Of a stretch of 64,000 bases of DNA, positions 1-11,622 are shown piece by piece. The translations under genes were made by a program, and so were the position numbers. Under the pieces are notes generated by a model. It had not been told where the DNA came from. It did no database searches and worked only from the letters and a program-made list of their open reading frames with translations. Position 1 is the first letter of the stretch. Each line of letters begins with the position of its first letter. The DNA is from Ehretia macrophylla (Eukaryota > Streptophyta > Magnoliopsida > Boraginales > Ehretiaceae), in contig CM075766.1 of assembly GCA_037974665.1 (NCBI GenBank), forward strand, positions 45,125,569 through 45,189,568. The letters run 5' to 3'.

Positions 1-25
1 TATTTCTCTTGTTGCATGATTTCAG

Positions 26-390
26 GTATGCCATCACCAAGGCTTTCTGTGTGGCATTTGTGATGACCTTCTTTTCTATTTTCGATGTCCCTGTCTTTTG
101 GCCTATATTATTGTGCTACTGGATCGTGTTGTTTTTCCTTACTATGAAACGCCAGATCATGCACATGATCAAATACAAATACGTTCCTCTCAACATTGGG
201 AAACAGGTGAGTTTATATACGTAAAGTATATTTTTCTGCTGCTGGTGTGACTGTCAGTGGAAGCAGCACTCGCGCATCATGTATTGTCATGTTCCCTTGA
301 AGTTGTGCTTACAATGACTCTTTTCTTGTACAGAAGTATGGAAGAAAGAAGCCATCGGCAGGTAGCAGCAGCAGCCCCCGTGGAGACTAA
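26..390 (+). CDS. RER1: RER1-family ER retrieval receptor, C-terminal two exons (partial, 5' end outside window)
   Basis: RER1 proteins are four-helix Golgi membrane receptors that return escaped ER membrane proteins through COPI vesicles. Two exons are seen: 26-206 (after a TTTCAG acceptor, ending in AAACAG|GTGAGT) and 334-390 (after TGTACAG, ending in TAA). The peptide holds the conserved stretch [11 protein letters not shown], the hydrophobic segment [16 protein letters not shown] and the motif [14 protein letters not shown] that precedes the cytosolic tail. The last exon supplies a short basic and serine-rich tail ([18 protein letters not shown]). The first base of exon 26-206 completes a split codon, probably the Trp that precedes YAITKAF in this family. 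The N-terminal exons lie to the left of the window. A possible poly(A) signal AATAAAA lies near 731. Family assignment is secure; which RER1 paralogue is not decided. Confidence 0.93.
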
Positions 391-2160
391 ATCTTGTATA
401 TGTATTTACATCAATACCGTCCTGAACACGGATTTACCAAAAATGCAGTTCATTTGTGCACTGTAATTTGATGATTCTTGCTGCAGTATGATGCAAAATA
501 GTGATCTAGTTTTTATACACCAATGCGTGTAGATCTAAAGTACACTTTGTAGAGAACTGAGTTCTTTTATTAGTTTCACGCTCCTATTTTCAGGCATTAC
601 CAGTTTCCTCATTGGTTTACATCTATTTAGTTTCTTGTTACAGGTTCATATCTGGCGGAACACGTTACCAAGTCAATATAGAGAGGCATTATAGTTGAAC
701 TAATCAAAATGTGAACAGCGTTACGATGCAATAATAAAAGCCGTATGGAGAGAAGAGCATAGTAGGAAGAGTACAATAGCTATGTAAGCGAAAATTTTAC
801 TTGCGTCTTAGGTTTGAATCAGTTTAGAAATTTTTTCTTGAGGTCAGTTCTGATTGGGCGTTTGTCTAACTAATTACTATTTTCCGATGGGTCATGTTTT
901 TAAATTTGAACTTTTGTGTGAACTCGAAACACTTTTTAAAACTATTTATTGTCATAAAACAAAAATGAGCAGGATGGCTTTTCATTTTACAGACTTTAGA
1001 AATTATAGCTTATGATTGTACAGATCTAAAACATGGATAGTAATCTGATGGTCTTATGTTGCTCCCCAGAGCTAGGTCGTCAATCATTACCAAAGGTAAA
1101 AACGTTTATGGAAATAGATTTGGTCGTTCATAAAAGACATCAATAAAGTTATGACTAAGATGGAGATAGATTTGATGGTTTTTGTTAACTGTCTGTGCTA
1201 ATTTCAACTCTCTATTGGATTAACATTGGAGGATAAAATGTATACAATCATATATGATTACTGTAACATAGAATTGAATGTAATACCGTAAATAAATAAG
1301 TGGAAAGTTCTTATGATAAATTATTTGTGTTAGTTTAACGCGAGTGCATAGAATATTCTGTTGTATCATAATTAACTAATAACCCTCTAGTATTAACTAT
1401 CGGTGCTATTTCTAACCTAGTCTTGTGTCGGACTTATATGCTTTTATATTATTATAATATTATGAAAGAGATTCAATTATAACAATATATCAATGTTAAG
1501 GATCCAACGATGAAGATATATATTCATGTAGTTATAATAAATTAATCTGAATATATCATCATTATTTAATATCTTTCGTAACATTATATGATATGAGAAA
1601 ATCGTAAAATTTTGCCAAATTTTAAGTAATTTCAACATTTCCTAGTTTTGCATATTTCTCCCTCTTTCTCATAACGGCTATCTTACACCCTTTTTCTCTT
1701 TTGAATTTGAAACAAACACCTAACGTATCCCACCACCTTATGCGTCCCCTATTCATCTACAAGCACTTAAAAGTAGTCTCTCATCGTACCCTTTAACCAC
1801 ACCCAAAAAGTCTTGAGACTGCTTTAAATTCTTGAAGGTTCATCGCATACATATACCAATTCTGTTTCTTTGAAGAATTGTGCTTTGTTTTTTATCACAT
1901 TATATCGTTAAAATCAATCCGATTTCTTTTTGCAACAGGTCTTTTCTTGAAGATACATACCCAAGAACAGTGTCCAATCATCACCTGTGATCAATCAATC
2001 AAATCCATTCTTTGCTAAGGTTTTTAAAATGCTTAATTATTTTTCTGTTCTTTAACAATATTATATGTTGTACATTTTTCTTTGAATTGAACTGAAATTA
2101 TAGTTTCACTAAAAGTGTGTATTTATTTTGGTTTATTTTTGTGTAGAATTGGGTGTAACC
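391..2160. other. RER1 3' UTR, intergenic DNA and syntaxin 5' leader
   Basis: The RER1 3' UTR probably ends near 740. The rest is AT-rich with no convincing ORF. A 5' UTR intron for the downstream syntaxin gene is plausible, with donor TAAG|GTTTTT at 2020 and acceptor TGTGTAG ending at 2146. That puts the leader exon upstream of 2020. Confidence 0.5.
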
Positions 2161-3063
2161 ATGAATGATCTTATGACAAAATCATTTGTAAGTTATGTTG
2201 AATTGAAGAAACAAGCCATGAAGGATCTTGAAGCAGGGCCTGATATAGAGATGGGTCAACTCGACCCTTGTGATGAAAGAAATCTTTCAAAGTTCTTTGA
2301 AGAAGTGGCTGCAATTAAAGATGATATGGAAGAGATCAACAATTTGCTTCTTGATCTTCAAGACCTCAGTGAAGAGACTAAATCAACACAAAGTGCCAAA
2401 GTTCTTCGAGGCCTTCGAGATAGGATTAATTCTGACATGGTTAATGTTCTTAGAAAGGCCAAAGTAATCAAAACAAGATTGGAATTGCTTGATCAATCGA
2501 ACAAGGAAAATCGAAATGTGTCTGTTGAATATAAAGAAGGAAGCCCGATTGATCGGACTAGAACGTCGGTTACTAATGGGTTGAGAGTGAAACTAAAGGA
2601 TTTGATGAATGATTTTCAATGTTTGAGAGAAAAGATTGTTGTGGAGCATAAAGAAGGGCTTAAGGAGAGGTATTATAGTGCTACAGGGGAGGAACCAAGT
2701 GATGAAGTGATTGAAAAGATGATTTCGGGGCGTGGAGAGGTGGAAGTGTTTGAAGGGGGGAAAGCAACAACAGCAGATTTGGTGATGGAAAATCAGGAAA
2801 GAAATGAGGCTGTGAAGGAGATTCAGAGAAGCCTGATTGAGCTTCACCAGGTGTTTCTTGACATGGCTGTGATGGTCGAGACGCAGGGCGAACACATGAA
2901 TAATATTGAGCAGAATTTGGTTAATGCTGAAGCATATGTTAAGGATGGGACACATGAACTTAATCGTGCCAAGGATTTGAAGAAGAGGAGGAATTGTGCT
3001 TGTTGGATTGGAGTAGTGGTGCTTGTTATGATACTGATATGCCTTTTTGCAATTCTGTTTTGA
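2161..3063 (+). CDS. SYP112: Qa-SNARE syntaxin of the SYP11 group, SYP112-like
   Basis: Plasma-membrane or cell-plate t-SNARE that pairs with SNAP25-like and VAMP proteins to fuse vesicles. Relatives KNOLLE (SYP111) and SYP112 act in or around cytokinesis. The single coding exon gives 300 residues, the normal length. It starts with MNDLMTKSF, the signature start of this group. An Habc-type helical region covers about residues 38-165, the SNARE motif about 211-272 with the zero-layer glutamine Q242 (ETQGEH), and a hydrophobic anchor fills 281-300 at the very C-terminus. The segment ATGEEPSDE-IEKMISG resembles SYP112 more than KNOLLE. I chose the ATG at 2161 over an in-frame TTG at 2128 because the region before it contains the acceptor of a 5' UTR intron (2020-2146). 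The CDS has no intron. A poly(A) signal AATAAA sits near 3474. Confidence 0.92.
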   Translation: MNDLMTKSFVSYVELKKQAMKDLEAGPDIEMGQLDPCDERNLSKFFEEVAAIKDDMEEINNLLLDLQDLSEETKSTQSAKVLRGLRDRINSDMVNVLRKAKVIKTRLELLDQSNKENRNVSVEYKEGSPIDRTRTSVTNGLRVKLKDLMNDFQCLREKIVVEHKEGLKERYYSATGEEPSDEVIEKMISGRGEVEVFEGGKATTADLVMENQERNEAVKEIQRSLIELHQVFLDMAVMVETQGEHMNNIEQNLVNAEAYVKDGTHELNRAKDLKKRRNCACWIGVVVLVMILICLFAILF

Positions 3064-4644
3064 AGTTTAGCACGAGTGAGTGTGTGAAGTTCCGGCTATG
3101 CGTAATTTTGATAAAAGGGACAGATCAACTTTGGTTTTTTGTACGCAGTTTTATGTCGTATTTTTGTGATACACTGTTAATTTGATTTTATAGTTACTTT
3201 TTTGCGCTGATGTCTTTATTTGTTGAGTATTTCTGTGCTCGGAGATTTAGAAGGGTGCATTTCAAATTTTAAGGTTGAAGCAAGAATTTGTCTGATTATA
3301 TCCGTTCGCCATTCCCTTTCATTGTGTAATACAGATTTGGAAAGTGTTTTCTACAATTTTTGCATTTTACATTGTAGTATAGCTGTGGCAGTTTTGTTGT
3401 CTACTGAAATTGGTGCATCCATGAAAGCCATTGCTGCCATGAAGTGTTTCTATTGGGAGCTTGATTGGCTTGAATAAAAGCATTAGTATTGACTTGCAAC
3501 TATACCAAATTGAACAAAGTCTTATTTCTTCATGGGTAATTGATTATATACCATCGGATGATGGCACTTATTTTTGTTAAAATTTGTTTTATTTTACTAA
3601 CTCCGTACACGAAATGGAAATGTAAAAGACCATGTGAAGAAATTGATTAATGTGCAATTTTTAGAAATATCTACATAATGATAATACATCCAAATTCAAT
3701 AAACTCTATTTTCTTGGATCTATCAATTGTCGTTTCTTTTTATTTCCGAAAAAGTCAATTCGTACTGGTTTTACATTTCACATTATCATCCCAAAATGGT
3801 ATTAACAAAAAGACAAAACCATCTCAAAATCGCAAAATCACATATCAAAAAAAGATTTTCCAACCCCGAGGGGCTAATGGGTGGAGTAAATAGAATGTGG
3901 GTGAGAGATACCTATATTTCGAGGTTAGATAGTGTGGATTTAATTATCAAACATAAAAAGGCAAAAATATATCCTTATATTTGCTAGAAAATGATTCAGT
4001 CATTAGATTCTTAAATTTTTTTAGGGAAATTTGTGCAAATGCTCCATATTATTTTTTAAAAATTTTAAATTCGTTCTTATTATTTAAAATTAATCAATTT
4101 AGTCCCTATTATTTTTAAAAAAATTAAGTCCCTACTTAAATTGGTTAAATTAAAATTTTTTGGGAACAATAGAGACTAAAGTAATTTTTTTTTTATTAAG
4201 AAACATATTAAATTGATAAAGTTTGAACAATATAGATGAATTTAAATTTTTCTAAAAAAATAATAAAGATTAAATTAATTAATTTTGAATAATAAAAATG
4301 AATTTAAAATTTTAGAAATTTTTTTATTGTTTAATATTACTCGTGTACAAAAAGATGATCCAATAATTTGAGAAAAAGACCAATAAATAGAAAAGGGGCC
4401 CGTTGAGGGAATAAAATGGTGTAAACGAGCCCAAAGGATCCAATCTTCTGGCGCCAAATTTGGACGGCGAAGAGTGAAGTCAAAAATGGCTGCTGGAACA
4501 TCATCGTCGACAACAGAAAAATAAAAAGCGAAACTCAAAGCCCAAAGCAACACGAGAATTACGTGCCTATTTTTTAAAACCACCACTTCTACTATTCTAT
4601 AAAGTTTGTGAATCAACATTTCAACGGAGTGAGCAATCAAAAAG
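3064..4644. other. Syntaxin 3' UTR and intergenic DNA
   Basis: The 3' UTR runs to about 3490. The remainder is AT-rich and holds part of a MITE (4022-4320). The stretch 4380-4644 is the likely promoter and leader of the stress-protein gene. No other coding signal is seen. Confidence 0.5.
4022..4320. mobile_element. MITE copy, family B (truncated)
   Basis: An AT-rich, self-complementary stretch. It starts TAGGGAAATTTGTGCAAATG and repeats the phrase 'tcaatttagtccctatta' on both strands. A second copy with the same phrases and the same TTGCACAAAT end lies at 30440-30824. The right end here lacks the matching terminal sequence, so the copy seems truncated. Superfamily is not determined. Confidence 0.5.
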
Positions 4645-6651
4645 ATGGAAGCGATAGAGGAAGCAGAGTACAGCTGGAGAGAAGTAAAGCTACCGGCACT
4701 CATACCGGCGGTGGCGGAGCCGGAGCTCGAGAGAGAAACCGGTGAGAGACGAAGAGGCCGAGACATATTGATTGCTGTGGATCATGGGCCCAATAGTAAG
4801 CACGCCTTTGATTGGGCCATCACTCACCTCTGCCGCCTCGCCGACACGCTCCACCTCATCCACGCCGTCTCCAGTACGTCCGATCTCTCCATAAACACAC
4901 ACAAATAATATTGAGTTATTTTTACTTATTTAAATTAAAATTGCTTATTTAAAATGCAAAGGATAAATAAAGTTACAAAATGAAATATTGAGTTATTTTA
5001 TAAAAAGTTTAAGGAAGATTTTCTTTTTCTTTACTAATGATTTTTTTCTGTCAAACTTTAGGTTTGAAAAATGAGGTTGTTTACGAGAGTACGTGTGCTC
5101 TAATGGAAAAGCTTGCAGTGGAGGGTTGTGAGGTTGCTATGGTCAGTGCTTCTTTTGTTTTTTCTTTTAAATTTAGAGAAGTTATATTTCATTTTCCATT
5201 ACATTTTTAATATATTTTAGATCTTTTTTTTTCCTGGAAAATACTACAAAATAATGTTTTATGTTAATCTCTAGTGAAAATCTACGCTATTTATAGTGAT
5301 AGATTGTTTGCTTATAAGGTGCTTATGTCATAATTACTGATCTAATAATTTGTTGAGTAACAATTATCATCATTAGAATTAGAAGATTTTGTAATTCTAA
5401 ACGAACTAGCTTTTGCTCTCGTTTAAATATATGGAATAAGGATCGGTTAACAACATTTTATACTTATTTGAGCCGGAATTACATCCAAGTAATAACGTCT
5501 GGTATATCTCCAACCACATCAAGCATTAGAATGAATCAATGTTAGTATACAAGAAAGAGTGGGTTTCATGTGTTTGCTATAGTTTTTCCCTTGGCCGATT
5601 ATTCTGTAAAAGTAGGTGTAGGAAGCATGGACATTTACTTCGTTATTTCTTCACGAATTATTCATCATTCTGGCCTGATTTAAGAGCAAGTAAACTTTGT
5701 TGGCTCAATTCTCGAACTTCTCAGATCAGTTTGCATGATGACTGTACGTAATGAACATGTAATGGGTGCACAAGTCATCCAGTTAGATATCTAAAATATC
5801 TGTCAAGCCTTCATCTCTTTCATATTTTTTAACTTCAAGATATTGATGGGCATGACACGGGCACTAGTGTTTCGTATAAACTGCTTCTCAGATACAGCCT
5901 TCCTCTCGCATATATGATATTTCACTCCCAGGTTTACTTGCAAAAAATAATGTATTCTCAGGTGTATGAATCATTTCTTCTAGAAATAATTGTAACATAA
6001 AAAAGAACAAATTCTTGTGGTGTGAAAGATTGGGAATCCAACTCCGTCTTTCTGCCTATAGTGAACCTGCTACAGTTTGATAAGAATCACACGAACATGG
6101 TCTGATATAGTATTTCTCTGGAATTCAGGTGATAAGCAAGAGGAATATTTCATTTCTGTTATTCTCACTTCTAATATCAACAAATTATGTGGCAATAGGT
6201 GAAGGCAAAGGCTAGGATAGTGGAGGGAGATGCTGGTAAGGCAATTTGCAAGGAAGCAGAAAGGTTGAAGCCTGCGGCAGTTGTCATGGGTACCAGGGGT
6301 CGAAGCCTAATAAAGAGGTCTGTCTTTCTGTGTGTGTGTGTGTGTGCATGTGAGCACATGCTTGTGTTTGTATATTCTTTCCTTCTCTTTCCTTGGTTGT
6401 ACATATCTGTGCATGCCTATTTTTCTGCATCGCTAAGACATCCAGTCGATTGTTCTACAGTGTACTGCAGGGAAGCGTGAGCGAATATTGCTTCCACAAC
6501 TGTAAAACTGCACCAGTCATCATAGTTCCAGGGAAAGGTATTGTATCTAAACTGTTCTAATCCTAAACATCCTTGTACTGATCTGTAACCCGGGTATTGA
6601 ATAAATGCATTTTGTTCAACACCAGATGTCGGGGAAGAATCTGCCCTTTAG
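4645..6651 (+). CDS. RD2: Universal stress protein (USP-A domain), RD2-like
   Basis: Small cytosolic USP-fold protein. Members with the G-x2-G-x9-G-S/T motif bind ATP, and the Arabidopsis RD2 gene responds to desiccation. Five exons are supported by splice sites and phase: 4645-4873, 5062-5141, 6199-6317, 6461-6537 and 6626-6651. Together they give 531 nt, 176 residues plus TAG, which matches RD2-like proteins. After an acidic lead (MEAIEEAEYSWREVKLP) come GRDILIAVDHGPNSKHAFDW, the first strand and helix of the fold, then the nucleotide-binding motif GTRGRSLIKSVLQGSVSEYC spread over exons 3-4, and the closing strand APVIIVPGK. The final exon codes only nine residues. Intron 2 is long (about 1.06 kb). 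A (TG)n tract lies just inside intron 3. Assignment to USP is secure; the RD2 name rests on remembered similarity. Confidence 0.9.
6328..6346. repeat. (TG)n microsatellite in intron 3 of the USP gene
   Basis: About nine TG units, starting roughly 10 bases after the intron 3 donor. Confidence 0.8.
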
Positions 6652-8816
6652 GGAAACTTGGGAAAAATGGTCAGCTCTGCACTGAAGAATCTGAATCACA
6701 ATGCGTCCTCCCCTGTATATGCTTAGTATCAGCTGTTTATTGGAGGCAGGTTTCATCTAAATAATCTGTGTGTATTGGAGTTATTTTGTAACTTGTTGAT
6801 GTAAATTTATATTTTCACATGTAGTTGGATCATCTCATGGATGTTATAAAGATTGATTATTTGCATTTCTATATATTGCAATGTGATTTCATGAATAGTT
6901 GCAAAGATCAATTGATTCTTTTCTCTTTCAAGCTTTGTCTATATGTTAATTCTAGAGTAGAAGAAGTTGTACATAAATGTGGTTTGTCTCACTTCATCTG
7001 TTTCATCGAATGCTCATATCTGCATAAGTAGGCCTTCTATACCATCACAATCAGTCGAAATTATCATGTTTATCTTTGACAGCTGATGACTATCATATAT
7101 ATATGTTTAGGTACTTGCACTTTTTGCCTTTCATTCTATTATCCAGAAAAAATTATCAATTTCAACAACTTACATTATTGGATGTTTCCACACCACCACC
7201 ACAACACACACCCCCCCCCCCCCCCCCCTCCCCTCCCCTCCTTTCCAAAGAGGATCAATGGTCCTCTGCGTAACAAACCTAGCAACTGAACATCATTTTC
7301 AGTTTGAGAGCTAAAAAGAGACAAATAAGAGATGAATCCTAAGTAATACGGGTTGAAATGCTGTATCTTATCCCCACTGAGCGAGGGGAATTATTTTAGG
7401 GGTTTAGTGTTTATTACTTGGAACTGATCTAAGGAAAGAAATCTTGAAGGGTAAAAGGAGAATCTCTAATAGGTGAATGGACCTATGAAAGAGAACAGCA
7501 CACCCATCTTTCACTATTGCTTGAGGCAAAAGAGAATCAAGAGGATCTTGCCTGTGGATGAGGCAAGGACCACCTTCCCTTTCTTCACATATGGCCTGAA
7601 AAAGAGAAAATTTTAGATTGATGAGGTCTCGAAAGAAGGAATTCGGAAAAAGTGATTTTTCTGTCCCTCTATATTAGTCTTTTTCATTGGTGGGGGATAA
7701 TCTGTCTGTATCAAAGACAGGCTGGATGGAGTTCAGTGTTCCAATGAAGTCTTTGAAAACATCCTTGTTTCCATTTCTTGAGGTATGGAAATTAACTTCC
7801 ATTATTTTGTTTCGTAGTATGGATGGGAAAGATTCACATCATCAAGTTACCAGTATGGTCCTACGCATAATTGAAATATTGTAACTGTTGTTATAAAGTT
7901 TTCTTTTTCATGACTGACCGCATTGTCCAACTATTCGGTCGCAGTCAACCTGTCCATTCTGTCCCAGCAACAGAACTATTCTGGTGCATTGTTGTCTCGT
8001 ATCATGTGTCCACCATGAAGGAAAAGGATTCTCTCATAGAATAGGTTTTCTCATGTTGAGTTGATGAAAAATCTTCGCTATTGATTCAAACATATCTAAT
8101 ATCAAGCTAATACATGTCATCTCGGGTGGGTCCAAGATGAGAGAAAAATGAAATGTGTGAATGGACCCAAAGTGACATGTGTCAACTCGGGATTAAATCT
8201 GTTTGATGAGAGGATCCAAACCCCACCATGAAATGCTTAAAACTTGCCATTCAGCTTGGAGTGAACAAAAAAAGCAACTTGTGCCACTTGACAATGACTC
8301 AATGGGTTTAAATTAAGAACATCCCTCACTCAGATTTAGAATTGAGGTATATTTTACGCTTGATTAAGAAGTTTTGAATTGCTGATTATGTTTAGCTAAT
8401 AAGGTATGCTGTGATCTGTGACCATAGATTGCTGAAAGAAGATTAACATGAATGGACAGAAACGTTAACCAATTCGTGATTTTACTCTGTTCCTTCTAGG
8501 GACTTTTCGGTGCACCACATCCCGCTAACAGTTCTTAAATTGTATCTGCAAAAGCTCGTTTCTTTCCCCTCTTTCCCCTTTTCCCCCACATTCATCGTGT
8601 TATGCTATCGTTGGGCGGAATTGATGTGTGCAGTAGATGTGGCATATGCAGAAAACAAAGTTGTGGTTAAAATGTATTCTACCATCTTTAATGATTAGTT
8701 ATACAATGCAACTACAGATACATTATCTGTACATTATGTACTCAAAGAGGGGAAAAGAATCAGGGTCAACAACTTCAGATTGAACATCTTGAACTGTTTG
8801 TATAATTGTTTCTGCT
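6652..8816. other. Convergent intergenic region between USP and bHLH genes
   Basis: The 3' ends of the + strand stress gene and the - strand bHLH gene face each other here. I see no conserved ORF. The only striking item is the C-rich tract at 7211-7241. Confidence 0.5.
7211..7241. repeat. Poly(C)/CT-rich homopyrimidine tract
   Basis: Eighteen consecutive C residues (7211-7228) are followed by TCCCCTCCCCTCC. The complementary strand has four or more closely spaced G runs and could form a G-quadruplex. The C strand could form an i-motif. It lies in the convergent intergenic region. Long homopolymers are also prone to length errors in sequencing. Confidence 0.85.
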
Positions 8817-11264
8817 TCACATCTGCAACTTCACATGGTCTGCTTCCACATAGCCTGCAATAATGTAGTCCATTTAATTTCAAAAATCAGAGGGCTTCCT
8901 CAACCTGGTCCCCTAGTATGAAACTATAATTGGAGTGGGATCGTGGGGAAACAGAAACAAGTGAGACTACTTCTTAAATGCTAATGTCTCCTCTTTACCC
9001 TAATGAAAGTAGCATTGAGAAATTGTAAGTTTCATAGGATCCTCTCTTCCCAAGAATAGGATGAACTATGTGCATGTATCAGTATGCCCAGTACGAGTCA
9101 ATATTGCCCAGCCTCACTACCCTTGTTTTTTGGAAAACTGGACTGAGTGGATTAATAATCATCCAAAACTGATAAGGTTTGATCATTCTAGTGGAGGATG
9201 CAAATAGAAAGATATCCAATGACTATAAATTTTTTGCAGCTAAGCATGATAATTTCTGCCTACCTGCAAATGGCTGACAGAAGAAAGATGCTGATTTTCC
9301 TTGTTGAAACTCCATGGCGTAGAGGTTTTGTAAGTCAGCATCGCAGATTGAAGGGTGCTGGATTTGCTGCATCGTGAAGTTAAAATTTGTCAGGAGAACT
9401 TTTAATTGAGGTTATATATGCTTATTTGAGAAAAAGGCGAAATATATAATTACATTGAAACACGATTGGTCGAGAAGTGTTTCTGGTATTGTTACAGGAG
9501 CACTGATGGTTCTCCGAAGTGCCATATCTGGAGGATTTACAACAGATTCTATGCCGGAACATGAAACTATTTGCTGTAATGGATTGAACTGGAGATGGAC
9601 AGGATTAGCCATTTCCGATGATGATCCAATTGTGGTAAAATCTGAGGTTCCGGCTGGAATTATCTGTAGACAAGAGAAGGGAAAAGGAAGGTGACTAACA
9701 TGCTAATATTTAAACAATTACTCATTTTATACCCTATTGCCATTTGTGCTGTACCTCTTTTATGAATAAACTGTCAATGTTGAAATCAATTGTTGGATTA
9801 ACAGCTGCAAGCTTCATCGATAGGAACTGCCATAATGATAAGTTGTCCAGTTAGGGATGAAGATGAACATGTATATAGATAGAAAGAGAGAGAGAGAAAG
9901 TTGTTAAGGTTTAGAAATTCATAATGCTTGTTAGGTTTATACCTCTACTTGTCTTTGAAGGGATTGAACATAGTTGATTATTTCGTCTAGCATTCCGACT
10001 TTGCCAACGATCTTATTGCACCCTGGTACGAGATCTTGTAGGTACTTCATTCTTTCACTGATTTTCTCCCGCCTTACCTGCATAACCACAAAAACAGAGC
10101 AAGATATTACTGATCTGAGATGCAAAAGAGATTAACAGAAACAGAAACAGAAAAAAAAGAAAAAGAAAATGATATAGGTCTGAAAAGACTATTGAAATCT
10201 CAACTCACTCTTTCTACCAGGCTATGGCTGTCAGTGGCTTGCCCACGACGTGAATGTAGTCAAGTTTTTGAACCTCGGTGACCTTTGAAGTATCAGATGA
10301 ATGATCTTTGTTGCGGTCTTTGCTACTAGTACTCTTGTTATTGCTATGTTGCTCAGTTATCTTGGAGTCACCCTCTTGTCCACTTCTTTTCATCTTTTTG
10401 TCTTTAGGTTCCTCATCTGTGTCTACCTATATTTGTCCCAACACAAATTAATGTTTACCAGATATGCCGATATGCTGTCAAGACTAATTTAGCTGAAGAA
10501 AAAGTCTTGAATACGATAATCAGCCCATTCCAAAACGATCAAGGGGGGCTACATCTGGTGCACGTGCCTCACACGCACGCTCCAGACACCCATTGATCGT
10601 TTGGAAGCTGGCCTCTCGCTTTAGCTGATTAATGTAGTTGTACTGAAGAAAGCTTCAGATGTGATACAACAACAAAAAAAAAAAAAAAACAGAGACAACC
10701 AACGACAAACATAAATCACGTAGCAATAATATTAGAAATGTCTCAAAATGAGTTAAAAGAAAGCATAGTGTCAATGCTTCTATTATACAGCATTTGTACC
10801 TTTTGAGTCTGCGTCTTGTCGGCGACCTTCCTCTTCCTGGAGCTCTGTCTTCCAACAGCAGAGCTCAGCGTCTCCGGCATATTTGTCTCTTTCCCTTTAC
10901 TAGTAGCCACCGCGGCTTCTGCCACTACTTGTGGACAGCTAACAGTTCTAGGAATACCACCACTACAATAGTCCCCCCCACTAGTATTGCCACACTCACT
11001 CCCTCCAGGATCTTGTTTATCTGCTAGATCCATCAGAACGTCTAGTCCTTGATCAGTGTTTATAAAACCCGAAAACTGTTCAGCTGGAGCTGTTATAGGA
11101 AACATACACATCTGATCATTCCCATTGATATAATTTAGTGGTGGTTGCCACTTCATGAGAGCTTGTTGCCTCTCCAGCACCCTCATACACGTCCCACTGC
11201 CATCCCCCATGATATTCTGCTTCGCGTTTAGACGCTGCAGCATTTCTGGTAAAGCTCCATCCAT
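8817..11264 (-). CDS. bHLH transcription factor, CIB/HBI1-like (subfamily XII), frameshifted in the basic region
   Basis: Nuclear dimeric E-box/G-box binding factor of the group containing CIB1 and HBI1. Seven exons on the minus strand: 11264-10800, 10426-10209, 10077-9943, 9826-9755, 9663-9454, 9366-9264, 8854-8817. Exon 1 starts [13 protein letters not shown], carries [11 protein letters not shown] as in CIB/HBI1 proteins, and ends in a basic stretch ([10 protein letters not shown]). Exon 2 leads to the basic region, exon 3 holds helix-loop-helix [20 protein letters not shown] to [10 protein letters not shown], and exon 4 begins [11 protein letters not shown]. The tail ends VKLQM-stop. Every exon keeps phase except exon 2: it is 218 nt where 228 are expected, and 10 bases are missing between DYIHV and [10 protein letters not shown]. 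As read, translation stops at TAG 10216-10214 after about 225 residues and loses the whole bHLH domain. This is either a null allele, a young pseudogene, or a sequence error. Confidence 0.85.
10518..10630. other. Intronic imperfect hairpin in intron 1 of the bHLH gene
   Basis: Inverted arms pair over about 113 bases. AATCAGC (10518-10524) pairs with GCTGATT (10624-10630). CATTCCAAAACGATCAAGGG (10526-10545) pairs with CCCATTGATCGTTTGGAA. ATCTGG (10553-10558) pairs with CCAGA (10582-10586), with a further GCACGTG/GCACGC stem near the loop. The size and asymmetric bulges resemble a plant miRNA foldback, but I do not recognise a known miRNA. It could also be a small palindromic MITE. It lies in intron sequence 10799-10427, and both strands are possible precursors. 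Confidence 0.4.
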
Positions 11265-11610
11265 TATCAAGACTCTTTCAAATGATGATTGAAGATGAAT
11301 TCAGAAAAGAAAAAAAAAGGGTAATCAAGATTCTGCTGGAACACACTTGTGATTGCTCTTGTTGAAAGTAAACAAAAAAAGGCTGGTTTGTAGTACAAAG
11401 TTTAGGTAGCTTTCTGCACTGGCATGCCTAACTTACGTCCTCTCAAAACCAACATGCAGTTGCTAGTAGCCCCACTTTTCTTGATATCAATGCGGGAGTG
11501 AATGTGTATGCATGTACTTTTCCTTTCTTTTTTGGTGGCTAAGCTTTGCCGTGTGAGGTTGAGAGAAAAAATTGGCAAAGGAATATGAAGGCAAAGAGTA
11601 GGAGTAGTGG

Positions 11611-11622
11611 GGTATATATAAA
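11611..11622 (-). promoter_or_regulatory. Putative TATA box of the bHLH gene
   Basis: On the minus strand the sequence reads TTATATATACCCC. It lies about 350 bases upstream of the ATG at 11264, which would leave a 5' UTR of about 320 bases. A GA-rich stretch follows further upstream (11695-11725). Inferred from position and consensus only. Confidence 0.4.

Noticed and set aside
2128..2160. Upstream in-frame TTG start adding 11 residues to the syntaxin
   Set aside because: The stretch contains the acceptor of a probable 5' UTR intron, and the family starts with MNDLMTKSF at 2161.
2593..2955. 120-codon antisense ORF
   Set aside because: Shadow of the syntaxin CDS, with no domain of its own.
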